Positions 11,133 to 19,406 of a stretch of 64,000 bases of DNA are shown here, in pieces. A program made the translations under genes and the position numbers. Under the pieces are notes generated by a model. It was not told the DNA's origin. It searched no databases and worked only from the letters and a program-made list of their open reading frames with translations. The first letter of the stretch is position 1, and every line of letters begins with the position of its first letter. This DNA comes from Anaerolinea thermophila UNI-1 (GTDB lineage Bacteria; Chloroflexota; Anaerolineae; Anaerolineales; Anaerolineaceae), in the NCBI RefSeq assembly GCF_000199675.1, contig NC_014960.1, positions 2,542,001-2,606,000 on the forward strand, in the 5' to 3' direction.

Positions 11133-11927
11133 ATGTTTGTCTTTCTTTCCAAACTGCTGGCGCCGTTTCTATATCCTTTAGGGATGGCGCTGGTTTTGCT
11201 TGCCCTCAGCCTGTTCAAATGGAAAAACATCCGCTGGCGCAACCTGTTTACCGGGCTGGCATTATTCATCTTGCTGGTCTCATCCAATCGATGGGTGGCA
11301 ACCACGCTGGCACGTTCACTGGAATGGCAGTATCTGCCAAATGAACCTATCTCCAGCGCGCCGGCAATGGTCGTGCTGGGCGGCGGGACTGAGCCGGCCT
11401 TTCCACCACGGAGTCAGCCGGAAGTAAACTCAGCAGGAGACCGGGTGCTGTACGCCGCCGCCCTTTACCAGCAAGGGAAAGCCCCGCTGGTTATCGTCTC
11501 GGGCGGGAATGTCGCCTTCCGCGGCGAACAGTCCTCTACTCCCGCTTCGGATATGCGCCATTTGCTGAAAATGCTCGGCGTTCCCCCTGAAGCCATTCTG
11601 GAAGAAGACCAATCCCAAAACACCTACGAAAATGCCCTGTATTGCGCAAAACTGTTAAAAGAACGGCACATTCAGCGGGTGATTCTGGTGACTTCTGCCC
11701 TGCACATGCCCCGTTCGGTCAAACTCTTTGAAAAGCAGGGCATTGAGGTCATCCCTGCGCCAGCCGATTTTGCCGTGCCTTTTCAGGAATGGGAAGACCT
11801 GCTTCATGCACCTATTCCGGCTCAACTGGTGGCGCTTTTGCCTTCCAGTTCCAATCTGCAGTTGACCACCAACGTCCTGCATGAGTATATCGGCATCCTG
11901 GTATACTGGATGAGAGGCTGGCTGTAA
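11133..11927 (+). CDS. YdcF/SanA-type DUF218 membrane protein
   Basis: 264 aa. Two N-terminal hydrophobic helices (about 5-25 and 35-55) precede a DUF218 domain with MVVLGGGTEPA, VIVSGGN, QNTYENA and TSALHMPRS..FEKQGIEVIPAPADF. E. coli relatives (ElyC/YcbC, SanA) act in envelope integrity and lipid-carrier homeostasis; the exact reaction is uncertain. Length and topology are typical. Expressed from a TATAAT only 7 bp upstream (leaderless), and followed by the sortase gene, which has its own promoter. Confidence 0.85.
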   Translation: MFVFLSKLLAPFLYPLGMALVLLALSLFKWKNIRWRNLFTGLALFILLVSSNRWVATTLARSLEWQYLPNEPISSAPAMVVLGGGTEPAFPPRSQPEVNSAGDRVLYAAALYQQGKAPLVIVSGGNVAFRGEQSSTPASDMRHLLKMLGVPPEAILEEDQSQNTYENALYCAKLLKERHIQRVILVTSALHMPRSVKLFEKQGIEVIPAPADFAVPFQEWEDLLHAPIPAQLVALLPSSSNLQLTTNVLHEYIGILVYWMRGWL

Positions 11928-11965
11928 AAAGGTTTAGCGGGAGTACAAACGTAACCCTAAAAACT

Positions 11966-11974
11966 TGGTATAAT
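11966..11974 (+). promoter_or_regulatory. Extended -10 promoter of the sortase gene
   Basis: TGGTATAAT, whose last bases overlap an ATG at 11973. A transcript would start near 11981, which rules that ATG out as the main start and favours GTG at 12003. Confidence 0.6.
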
Positions 11975-12002
11975 GCCCCAGAGGGTATCGAAAGGGAATA
12001 AG

Positions 12003-12896
12003 GTGGCTCGGCATCGTTCCATTGATGAATTGACGGTTGATGAACTGCGCCAGTTGCTCATCGAGAAACACCGCAGGGAGCGCCATAAACGACTGGAAGC
12101 ATACCGCCGCACCGGTCGGGTGATTATGGTGGAACCGGCGCCTTATGTCTCGCCTCTGGAAGGTTCTTCCGAGCCTTTGCTCCCAGAGGGTGAAGCCCCC
12201 CTTCCCAAACGAAAATTGTGGATTGACCGGATCCTGCTTGCCATTGAAGTCCTGGCGGTGATCGGGCTGGCATTGATTCTGCTCAACGGCATGAATCTGA
12301 TCCGCAATTTGAACCAGGAAGTTGCTTCAGCACTGGTGCAAGCCTCCCCTACCCCAACCCCATTGATTTCAGCCGTAGTCTTGCCCTCAGGTCACACCCC
12401 GCCCAACGCGCCGGGCGGCGCCCGATTTAATGAAGAGGAAATTCCTGCTCATTTGCGGGCATCAGTGCAATCGCTGGCAAACATCCCCATGCCCACGCCC
12501 GGTCCAACCCATGCCATTCGCATCCAGATTCCGGCGATCAAAGTGGATGCGCCTGTAGTACAGGGAGATGGCTGGGAACAGTTAAAGAAAGGCGTCGGTC
12601 AACACCCGGGCACTGTCAATCCTGGTGAAAAAGGGAATATCGTCCTTTCTGCCCACAATGACATTTATGGAGAAATCTTCCGCGATCTGGACCGCCTTAA
12701 ACCCGGTGATGAGATCATCATCTCCACTGCCCAGCAGGCATTTGTTTATGTGGTACAGCAAATCAACATTGTGGAACCAACTGCGGTAGAATATCTGGCA
12801 TCCAGTCGTGAGCCTATTGCCACGCTGATTTCCTGCTACCCCTACATGATTGACAATCAGCGCATTGTAGTTATTGCATCTTTACAGGGACACTGA
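12003..12896 (+). CDS. Sortase (class D/E-like)
   Basis: 297 aa from the GTG at 12003, chosen because the in-frame ATG at 11973 overlaps the -10 box and because AAAGGG precedes the GTG. Cytoplasmic N-terminus rich in Arg/His, one membrane helix (about 76-97), a Pro-rich stalk, then the sortase barrel (about 168-297). Catalytic residues are all visible: His218 in SAHND, Cys278 in TLISCYP and Arg287 in NQRIVV. Sortases join surface proteins carrying a C-terminal sorting signal to the wall or to each other. No LPXTG-like substrate is encoded nearby. The next gene, a 75-aa membrane protein, is close downstream and may be co-expressed. Confidence 0.9.
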   Translation: MARHRSIDELTVDELRQLLIEKHRRERHKRLEAYRRTGRVIMVEPAPYVSPLEGSSEPLLPEGEAPLPKRKLWIDRILLAIEVLAVIGLALILLNGMNLIRNLNQEVASALVQASPTPTPLISAVVLPSGHTPPNAPGGARFNEEEIPAHLRASVQSLANIPMPTPGPTHAIRIQIPAIKVDAPVVQGDGWEQLKKGVGQHPGTVNPGEKGNIVLSAHNDIYGEIFRDLDRLKPGDEIIISTAQQAFVYVVQQINIVEPTAVEYLASSREPIATLISCYPYMIDNQRIVVIASLQGH

Positions 12897-12936
12897 TAAA
12901 CTTACCCTGTTTTTAGGATGGAGGATTGTAGAGAAA

Positions 12937-13164
12937 ATGGCTAAAAAGTTCAAACGCAGTACAAGCGCCTCTCGCCCTCAACCCGCTGAGGCAACCACCC
13001 CCCAAGCCACTGCTTCCGGCACTGGCTCAATCTCCCGCCGTGCCACCGCCTCGGATTTCAACCCCGATTACACTCCCATCATTCGGGACTTGAAACGGAT
13101 TGGCACGCTGGCAGGCACTTTCTTTGTGGTTCTGATTATCCTGTCGTTTATTCTGAATCGCTAA
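12937..13164 (+). CDS. Small single-pass membrane protein
   Basis: 75 aa. The start at 12937 (MAKKFKRS) follows GGAGG at about 12 bp. The first ~40 residues are basic, Ser/Thr/Ala-rich and probably disordered; a DYTPIIRDLKRIGTLAG segment leads into one C-terminal membrane helix. No known family recognised. It sits 40 bp after the sortase gene and before a bidirectional terminator, so it belongs to the same transcript. Could be a sortase partner, but nothing in the sequence proves this. Confidence 0.75.
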   Translation: MAKKFKRSTSASRPQPAEATTPQATASGTGSISRRATASDFNPDYTPIIRDLKRIGTLAGTFFVVLIILSFILNR

Positions 13165-13183
13165 AGAAAGCACAAGAGAAACA

Positions 13184-13232
13184 ACCCCAAAGCCGTCCAT
13201 GCGATTTCAGGCGTAAGGACGGCTTTGGGTTT
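13184..13232. terminator. Bidirectional terminator
   Basis: ACCCCAAAGCCGTCC pairs with GGACGGCTTTGGGTTT around an 18-nt loop; it lies between the convergent small membrane protein gene and the glycosyltransferase operon. Confidence 0.8.
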
Positions 13233-13241
13233 AAGTTCATC

Positions 13242-14462
13242 TCATTCCATAAACTGTTGATAAAACGAAAGAATCTGCTGTTTGACTTTGCCTACCTCGG
13301 CGCGCTCTTCAATGATTTTACGATTAGCCTCCCTCGCTCTCAGGCGAAGATCGGCGTTCTCCAATGCCATCAGAATGGCATCAGCCGCCTGATCGGCGCG
13401 ATTCGGCTGAACCAGCAAGCCATTGACCCCCGGCGTAATCCACTCACGGATGGACTCGATATCCCCTGCTACGGGGAAACAACCTGCCACCATGGCTTCG
13501 AGTAAAGAATTGGGCGTACCGTCATGCTGACTGATGGATACCATCACCGTAGCGCGCAGAAACAATTCCCACAAATTTTCCTGCGGCAGGTAGGGGAGCA
13601 GGACAACCTGCCGCTGAATGCCCAAACGGCGCACGGTTTCTTCGGCTTCGGGTTGTCCCGCCATTGCCGGACAAATAAATGCCACTTTGGGATAGCGTTG
13701 TAATACCAGCGGGATAGCCTCAAAAAACACATCATTGCGCACACTGCCGGGGCGAAATCCCCGCGGATTGATCACCAGCGGCACACCTGCCGGTATGGGA
13801 TCGGAGCGCGGCTCGCTCCCTGCCCGTTTGAGATGTTCAAAGGCTTGCAGGTCAATCCCCCCTGCGCCGGGAAAAACAGCGGAAGGGAAGGATGAACGAA
13901 AGCCCATCGTGCGGGCAAGGCGAATGTCCCGATAAGCATCTGCCGTCAAACCATTGACGCGGCGCAACACCCGGCGGGTGAGAAGATTCATCCAAATAGA
14001 CCCCTGTGCATGCAAAGTCAGATCATTTCCCCAAATGGATACCAGCAATGTGGCATTTTCCGGCAATCCGGATGCCATCATGCCCTCAAAGGGAATACGC
14101 AGGGCGTGCACCACATCTGGCTGTACTTCGCGATAAATCCTGCGCAAATGGGCGCTATAAAAAGGCAAGGTCAGTGGGCCAAGCCAGTAACGCAGGGAAA
14201 GGAAGGCTTTGCGGAAACGTGCCACTGCCCTGCGCGCTCCCTGATTGGCTTTATAAGGCTGATCCAAACCCGCGCCCGACTGGGTGCCGGCAAAGCGCCC
14301 AAACGCCACTGGTAAAGTGTACATCCCCTCCACGCCTTCCACAGGAGCACACGGAAAAGAAGAAACCAGAGTAACCTGAACCCCCAAATCCAGCAAGACT
14401 TTCAGATAACGCCGGGTAATGGGACTGCGTCCATCGGCAACCAGCATGATGCGCATGTTCAT
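13242..14462 (-). CDS. Glycosyltransferase family 4
   Basis: 406-aa GT-B fold enzyme. N-terminal half begins MRIMLVADGRSPITRRYLKV and contains the PDVVHALRIPFEG segment; the C-terminal half carries NSLLEAMVAGCFPVAGDIESI (about 325-345) and GVNGLLVQPN, the nucleotide-sugar site of GT4 enzymes. Substrates cannot be read from the sequence. Last gene of the long minus-strand train; its start overlaps the stop of the next GT4 gene (ATGA). Together the two probably build a glycolipid or wall-linked glycan. Confidence 0.9.
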   Translation of the reverse strand: MNMRIMLVADGRSPITRRYLKVLLDLGVQVTLVSSFPCAPVEGVEGMYTLPVAFGRFAGTQSGAGLDQPYKANQGARRAVARFRKAFLSLRYWLGPLTLPFYSAHLRRIYREVQPDVVHALRIPFEGMMASGLPENATLLVSIWGNDLTLHAQGSIWMNLLTRRVLRRVNGLTADAYRDIRLARTMGFRSSFPSAVFPGAGGIDLQAFEHLKRAGSEPRSDPIPAGVPLVINPRGFRPGSVRNDVFFEAIPLVLQRYPKVAFICPAMAGQPEAEETVRRLGIQRQVVLLPYLPQENLWELFLRATVMVSISQHDGTPNSLLEAMVAGCFPVAGDIESIREWITPGVNGLLVQPNRADQAADAILMALENADLRLRAREANRKIIEERAEVGKVKQQILSFYQQFME

Positions 14463-15568
14463 CCTCCCGTACGCATAACCGTGGTCATGGCTTGAGCAAA
14501 GACCGCCACCATTTCATCCAGATTAACTCGCTCAGCAACAATTCGAAAGGAAGCCCTTCCCATCTCCCGCAGGCGCTCTGGCTGGGACAGGGCTTCAGCA
14601 AGACGATGGGTTAAGTCGTCCAAATCGCCGGGGATCAACCGCCAGCCGTTCAAAGGGGTAACCAGGTCTTCCTGAGTACCATCCGCCTCTGCTACCATTA
14701 CTGGCAGTGCATGTGCCATGGCTTGCTGGACAGCTAATCCACCCGTACCGGGCAGGACAAACAAGTCTGCCATCTGCCAGTAAGGTTCTAGTTCCTCATC
14801 CCGCTTTTCGCCCACAAAGAGCGTTTCTGGATAGAGGCTGTTTGCTAACGCTTCCAATGTGCCTCGTTCCGGTCCTTCGCCAACTACAATGAGCCGGGGA
14901 CGTAAAGGTTGTGGCAATGCGGCACAAGCCCGAAGGAGTAAATCCACGCGCTTGCGCGCCTGCAATCTGCCCACGAAAAGCACCATGGGGCGCCCCGAAG
15001 AAAAGGACGGCGGCTTTTCCGGTGGAACTTCTGCCGGTCGTGGTGTAACTGCATTGGGGGCAACGAAAATCCGCTCCTGTGGAAATCCCAAACGGCGGTA
15101 TTGCTCTGCTCCACTGTGGCTGTACGTGATCAGAGCATCGAACAAACGAAGGAAGCGCTCGCGGAGAACCTCACGCCAGAAACCGCGTGCCGGGGGAGCC
15201 CCCAACCCCCAGCCGATGACCGGTTTATGTTGAGCGTGCATCCAGCGCACTGCGGCGGGCGTGCTCAAATAGCGCGGGTTGGCTTCGACAATCAGCACAT
15301 CAGGATTCCACTGCCCCAACCACTCGAACAAATTACGCTGAACGCAGGTATAGAGTCGTCCCGAGCCCAGATGAAGATTGTGTGCCTGTACGTGCTGAGC
15401 CTTGCGTAATACAGCCGGCTGCCCCAGGGCTTCTTCTGGGCGGGGTTGACCTGCAAAGACACTCAGCCCGCCCTCACAAGCCTGCGCCAGCAGGTCAAAA
15501 AACGCCGCTCGATAGGCTGGCAGTACCCGCTGTTGAATACCTACGCGGTATGGAATGGAAATACTCAT
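14459..15568 (-). CDS. Glycosyltransferase family 4
   Basis: 369-aa GT-B enzyme. Visible features are PDVLIVEANPRYLSTPAAV in the acceptor half, PMVLFVGRLQARKRVDLLLRA at the domain switch (about 190-210), VGEGPERGTLEAL, and VQQAMAHALPVMVAEADGTQEDLV in the donor site. Substrate unknown. It overlaps sbcC upstream and the second GT4 gene downstream by 4 bp each, so translation is coupled. The link of glycosyltransferases to sbcCD is positional only. Confidence 0.9.
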   Translation of the reverse strand: MSISIPYRVGIQQRVLPAYRAAFFDLLAQACEGGLSVFAGQPRPEEALGQPAVLRKAQHVQAHNLHLGSGRLYTCVQRNLFEWLGQWNPDVLIVEANPRYLSTPAAVRWMHAQHKPVIGWGLGAPPARGFWREVLRERFLRLFDALITYSHSGAEQYRRLGFPQERIFVAPNAVTPRPAEVPPEKPPSFSSGRPMVLFVGRLQARKRVDLLLRACAALPQPLRPRLIVVGEGPERGTLEALANSLYPETLFVGEKRDEELEPYWQMADLFVLPGTGGLAVQQAMAHALPVMVAEADGTQEDLVTPLNGWRLIPGDLDDLTHRLAEALSQPERLREMGRASFRIVAERVNLDEMVAVFAQAMTTVMRTGG

Positions 15569-18123
15569 TGAATCACCCTGACCTGAGAACCGTTGAGCGT
15601 CTTCTCCACTTCAATACGGGCAGGGAAGGCATCTTTCATATCTTCCAGATGCGTGATTACCAGAATACACTCAAACTCGGTGCGGATTTGATTGATGGCT
15701 TCGATTAAGCGCTGGCGACCTTCGGTATCCTGACTGCCAAAACCTTCATCAATGAAGAGCGTTTGCAAACGCGCCCCAGAACGATGCGCCAGCACCCGGG
15801 AAAGCGCCAGGCGGATAGCAAAATTAATACGGAAGGCTTCGCCACCGGAGAACATCTCGTAGGGACGTTCTCCCACTGAATCGCTGATGATGATATCCAG
15901 CGTTTCTTTTTGTTCTTCTCGGGTCTTCAACGCCCGCTGAGTACTGAAACGCACCGACATCAAGCCGCTGGAAAGACGCTCCAGCAGTTGATTGGCATGT
16001 TCCTCGATTTGAGGCAGGGCTTGTTCAATCAGCAAGGCAGGCACACCATCTTTTCCACAGGCACGTTCCAGCACTGACAGGCGTTGCAAACGCTGGAGAA
16101 GTATGCTCCGCCGGGCGGTTAACTCCTGCTTCTGAATTTTCAACTGCTCCAGCACCTGCACCCATTGGCGGGCACGGGCAACTTCATCCCGTTGCTGATT
16201 TTCTTCCAGTTGCTTGCGTCGCAGGTTCTTCTCCACCTCGTCCAGATCAGGCAAAGCAGACACATCCGCAGTATATTTCTCTTCAGCCTGGTGCAGTTCC
16301 TCTGCATGCTCGGAACGTTTTTTCTGCTCTGCTTCCAGTTGCTGACGGGTTTCCTCGATTTGTTGGCTCAGCGGCTGGAGTTGTGCTCGAGCAGTCTGGA
16401 CTTCCTGCAGGGCATTTTCCACCCAGGCAAGGCTCTGCACCTGTTTGCGGCAGGCTTCATGCTGTTGAACCTCATATCCCAGGGCAAGAATCTGCGCATC
16501 CAGTTCTGCCAGTGTTTTCCGTGCTTCGAGCGCATAATTTTCTTCTTCCAGCAGTCGTTCAATGTCCTCCAACCGCACAGCGCCTTCTTGCTGCCAGTGA
16601 GCAAGATCTTCCTGCAAACGATGCACCTCAGCATTCCCGACCTCGATTTGCCGTTTGAGGGACTGCCAATCTGCCTCCAGAAGGTTCAGGCTGGTTAACG
16701 TGCTTTGCAGTTCCTGAATCTGCTCCTGAAGTTCCTTTAAGCGAGCCTTCACCGCTCGATAAGTATCCCCCAGTTGCTTGCCCTGTTGCTCCAGAGAAGC
16801 AATCAGATTCTGACGTTCTTCTTCTCCCAAAGGCTGTCCACACAGCGGACACAGCGCTCCACTGGCTTGGGAAAGGCGCTCCATCCGCTCCTTGATTTCA
16901 TTCATTTGTTGGAGACGCTGTCCATTTTCAGCGTTCAGGTGCGCCAGCTCTTCTTTCAGAGAGTTCATTTGGGCTTCCCGCTCAGAGCGGGATTGCACCT
17001 TTTCCTCCAGATCCCGCTCCCTTTTCTGCCATTCCTGGATCTGGGTTTGCAGTTCTTGCAAGCGAAGCGCGTTTTTCGACGCTTTCTGAGCCTGCTGTTG
17101 CAGCGAGATTTTTTCCTGCTCCAGCCCTGCCCGGGCAGCAGCAATTTGTTGCAGAGGGATCGAGCGTTGCTGTTCCAGCCGCAGGTACTCTGCCGCCAGT
17201 TTCTCCCAGCGCTCCAGTTCCTGGCGGATTTGCTGGTATTCTGCAAAGCGCTCATCCACCAAGTCGGCTTCGGAAAGGCGCGCCTCCAGCAGGGCTTTAC
17301 GGTCTTCCAATTCGGCTAACTTGCGAGACAGTTCTTCACATCGGCGGACAATCTCGGCATCCTGTTTCCGCAACACGTCCAGCAACCGCTTCTGTTCATC
17401 CAGCGCTGTTTTCAAACGCTCCAGGGTGTGAAATTCCCGCTCCAGCGCTTCCCTCTGCTGAGTAAGGGATTGCAACTGTTTTTGGGCTTGTTCCAGTGCC
17501 TGTTTCCGTGCGGGCTCCTGTCTGAGTTCCTGTTCGATTTCTTCAAGATCTCGGGCAAGGCTTTTTTCCTGAACTTCCACCTCTTTGCGAACATCGGCAA
17601 CACGCTCGCGATACTCTTCCCAGACTTCCAGTCCCAGAATACTGCTGAGGATTTTCTTGCGCTCCGCAGGATTCTGCTGAGCAAAGCGGTCTGCGCCTCC
17701 CTGCAAGAAGAACGAAGCATTCACAAAGGTTTCATAATCCATGCGCAAAACACTGCGAATGGTTTGCTCAGTAGCCGTTAGAGAGGCTTTCGTCAATGGC
17801 GTCCACTGATGGGACTGGGAATCGAGCACCCAAAACTCCAATACAGTGGTCTTGTTGCGTGGTTTAACACGGGTAACCCGATATGTTTCTTTTTCAAATT
17901 CAAAGATAAACTGTACAGCGGCCCTCTCGCTGGTGCTGTTAATCAGCGCGTCATCTCGCGCGCGGGCTTTACCGAACAATACCCAGGTAATCGCATCCAG
18001 CAGGGACGATTTTCCCGCACCATTCGACCCGGAAATACAGGCAAGCGAGAGGTTCTCTAAATCCACCTCTACCGGCTGGCGATACGACAAAAATCCTTCG
18101 ATGAAAAGACGCTTGGGTATCAT
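15565..18123 (-). CDS. sbcC: SbcC/Rad50-type exonuclease subunit
   Basis: 852-aa SMC-like ATPase of the SbcCD (Mre11-Rad50) complex, which opens DNA hairpins and trims ends at stalled forks and breaks. Walker A GSNGAGKSS is near residue 35, the Q-loop region follows, then about 600 residues of heptad-rich coiled coil (many Q, E, L) interrupted near residue 425 by the zinc hook CPLCGQPL. The C-terminal half has the signature region MFSGGEAFRINFAIRLALS and Walker B LQTLFIDEGFGSQD. It is separated from sbcD by a CNNM-type gene, with 4-bp overlaps on both sides. Confidence 0.95.
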   Translation of the reverse strand: MIPKRLFIEGFLSYRQPVEVDLENLSLACISGSNGAGKSSLLDAITWVLFGKARARDDALINSTSERAAVQFIFEFEKETYRVTRVKPRNKTTVLEFWVLDSQSHQWTPLTKASLTATEQTIRSVLRMDYETFVNASFFLQGGADRFAQQNPAERKKILSSILGLEVWEEYRERVADVRKEVEVQEKSLARDLEEIEQELRQEPARKQALEQAQKQLQSLTQQREALEREFHTLERLKTALDEQKRLLDVLRKQDAEIVRRCEELSRKLAELEDRKALLEARLSEADLVDERFAEYQQIRQELERWEKLAAEYLRLEQQRSIPLQQIAAARAGLEQEKISLQQQAQKASKNALRLQELQTQIQEWQKRERDLEEKVQSRSEREAQMNSLKEELAHLNAENGQRLQQMNEIKERMERLSQASGALCPLCGQPLGEEERQNLIASLEQQGKQLGDTYRAVKARLKELQEQIQELQSTLTSLNLLEADWQSLKRQIEVGNAEVHRLQEDLAHWQQEGAVRLEDIERLLEEENYALEARKTLAELDAQILALGYEVQQHEACRKQVQSLAWVENALQEVQTARAQLQPLSQQIEETRQQLEAEQKKRSEHAEELHQAEEKYTADVSALPDLDEVEKNLRRKQLEENQQRDEVARARQWVQVLEQLKIQKQELTARRSILLQRLQRLSVLERACGKDGVPALLIEQALPQIEEHANQLLERLSSGLMSVRFSTQRALKTREEQKETLDIIISDSVGERPYEMFSGGEAFRINFAIRLALSRVLAHRSGARLQTLFIDEGFGSQDTEGRQRLIEAINQIRTEFECILVITHLEDMKDAFPARIEVEKTLNGSQVRVIQ

Positions 18124-19406
18124 ACAGGCTTCACCAGAATCTTATCAATGCGCAATCCATCCCGATCGACTACTTCAAAGCGATAGCGATTCCATTCGAA
18201 ATGTTGTCCAACCGATGGAATGGTTCCCATTTGAGCCAGCACAAACCCTGCCACTGTCTGGTAACCAATCCGCTCTTCCTCAGGCAATTCCTCTACCTGA
18301 AGCAGTTGCTTGAACACATCCACAGAGAGTGAACCATCTACAAGCAAAGAGCCATCTTCCCGTCGGATAATCGCCTGCCCCGTTTCTTCCCCATAAGAGG
18401 GGATCTCTCCAACAATGGCTTCCATCAGGTCGAACAGGGTAATCATGCCCTGCAAACCACCGTATTCGTCCAGAATCAGAGCAAGATTACCGCTGGCAGT
18501 ACGCAATGCTTCCAGCGCTTTCAGCGCCGTGGTGCTTTCAGGAAGGAACAGGGCGGGTTTAAGGTAATCTTTCAAATCCACAGGCTGGGGAGTAGCAACG
18601 GCAAGCAATTCCTTGGCATTAATGATGCCCAGCACATTATCCAGATCCCCACGCGCAACAGGAAAATAATTGTGCGAACTGCTGATGATGTACTCGCGAT
18701 TAACTTCCCATGGGTCTTCCACATCCAGCCACTCAATTTCCGTGCGTGGGGTCATAAAAGCACTGACCAGACGATCGCCCAGACGCAAAACACCTTCGAT
18801 CATGTCCGTTTCGCGCTGTTCAATAATGCCCGACTCAACCCCCTGCTCAATGATGCCCTTGATTTCCTCTTCCGTCAGATCGGGAGAAAGCACTTTTTGC
18901 CAGCCCAATAACTTCAGAAGAAAATCCGTAGAAGCCCCCAGCAAGACTACCAAAGGATTGGTTACTTTTCCCAGCCACTTCATCCAGGGCGCAACACGAA
19001 CAGCAATTTCCTCAGGGTTCAGTTGCGCGGCGCGTTTGGGCAAGAGTTCCCCCAACACCAGCGAGAGATAGGTAATCACCAGAACGACCAGAGCAAGCGC
19101 AAGTTCCTGGCGATACGGGTAAAGCCAGGATATCTGCCCAATCCACTCCGCCAGTGGCGTTGCCAGTTGTGCCCCCCCTACCGCGCCCGCGAGGATACCA
19201 ATCAGGGTGATGCCAATTTGTACGGTAGAGAGGAAATGGCTGGGCGAACGCATCAATTCCAGGGCAGTTTCAGCACGTTTATCGCCATCCTCTACCCGCT
19301 GTTGCAAGCGAATCTGGCGGGAAGAAATCACGGCAATCTCCGCCATCGCCAGCGCGCCGTTAAGCAAAATCAGAAATAGAAGCAAAAGGATGTTCCAGAA
19401 AATCAC
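18120..19406 (-). CDS. CNNM/CorC-family (HlyC-like) membrane protein
   Basis: 428 aa with the standard order: DUF21 membrane domain (about 1-190, beginning FWNILLLLFLILLNGALAMA), a pair of CBS domains (about 205-330: MTPRTEIEWLDVED..VLGIINAKELL and LILDEYGGLQGMITLFDLME), and a C-terminal CorC_HlyC domain (about 345-428). Family members handle Mg2+ or Na+/Mg2+ transport; the CBS pair binds adenine nucleotides. It lies between sbcD and sbcC with ATGA overlaps at both ends, which is an unusual place. Any link to DNA repair, for example divalent metal supply, is speculative. Confidence 0.92.
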   Translation of the reverse strand: MIFWNILLLLFLILLNGALAMAEIAVISSRQIRLQQRVEDGDKRAETALELMRSPSHFLSTVQIGITLIGILAGAVGGAQLATPLAEWIGQISWLYPYRQELALALVVLVITYLSLVLGELLPKRAAQLNPEEIAVRVAPWMKWLGKVTNPLVVLLGASTDFLLKLLGWQKVLSPDLTEEEIKGIIEQGVESGIIEQRETDMIEGVLRLGDRLVSAFMTPRTEIEWLDVEDPWEVNREYIISSSHNYFPVARGDLDNVLGIINAKELLAVATPQPVDLKDYLKPALFLPESTTALKALEALRTASGNLALILDEYGGLQGMITLFDLMEAIVGEIPSYGEETGQAIIRREDGSLLVDGSLSVDVFKQLLQVEELPEEERIGYQTVAGFVLAQMGTIPSVGQHFEWNRYRFEVVDRDGLRIDKILVKPV

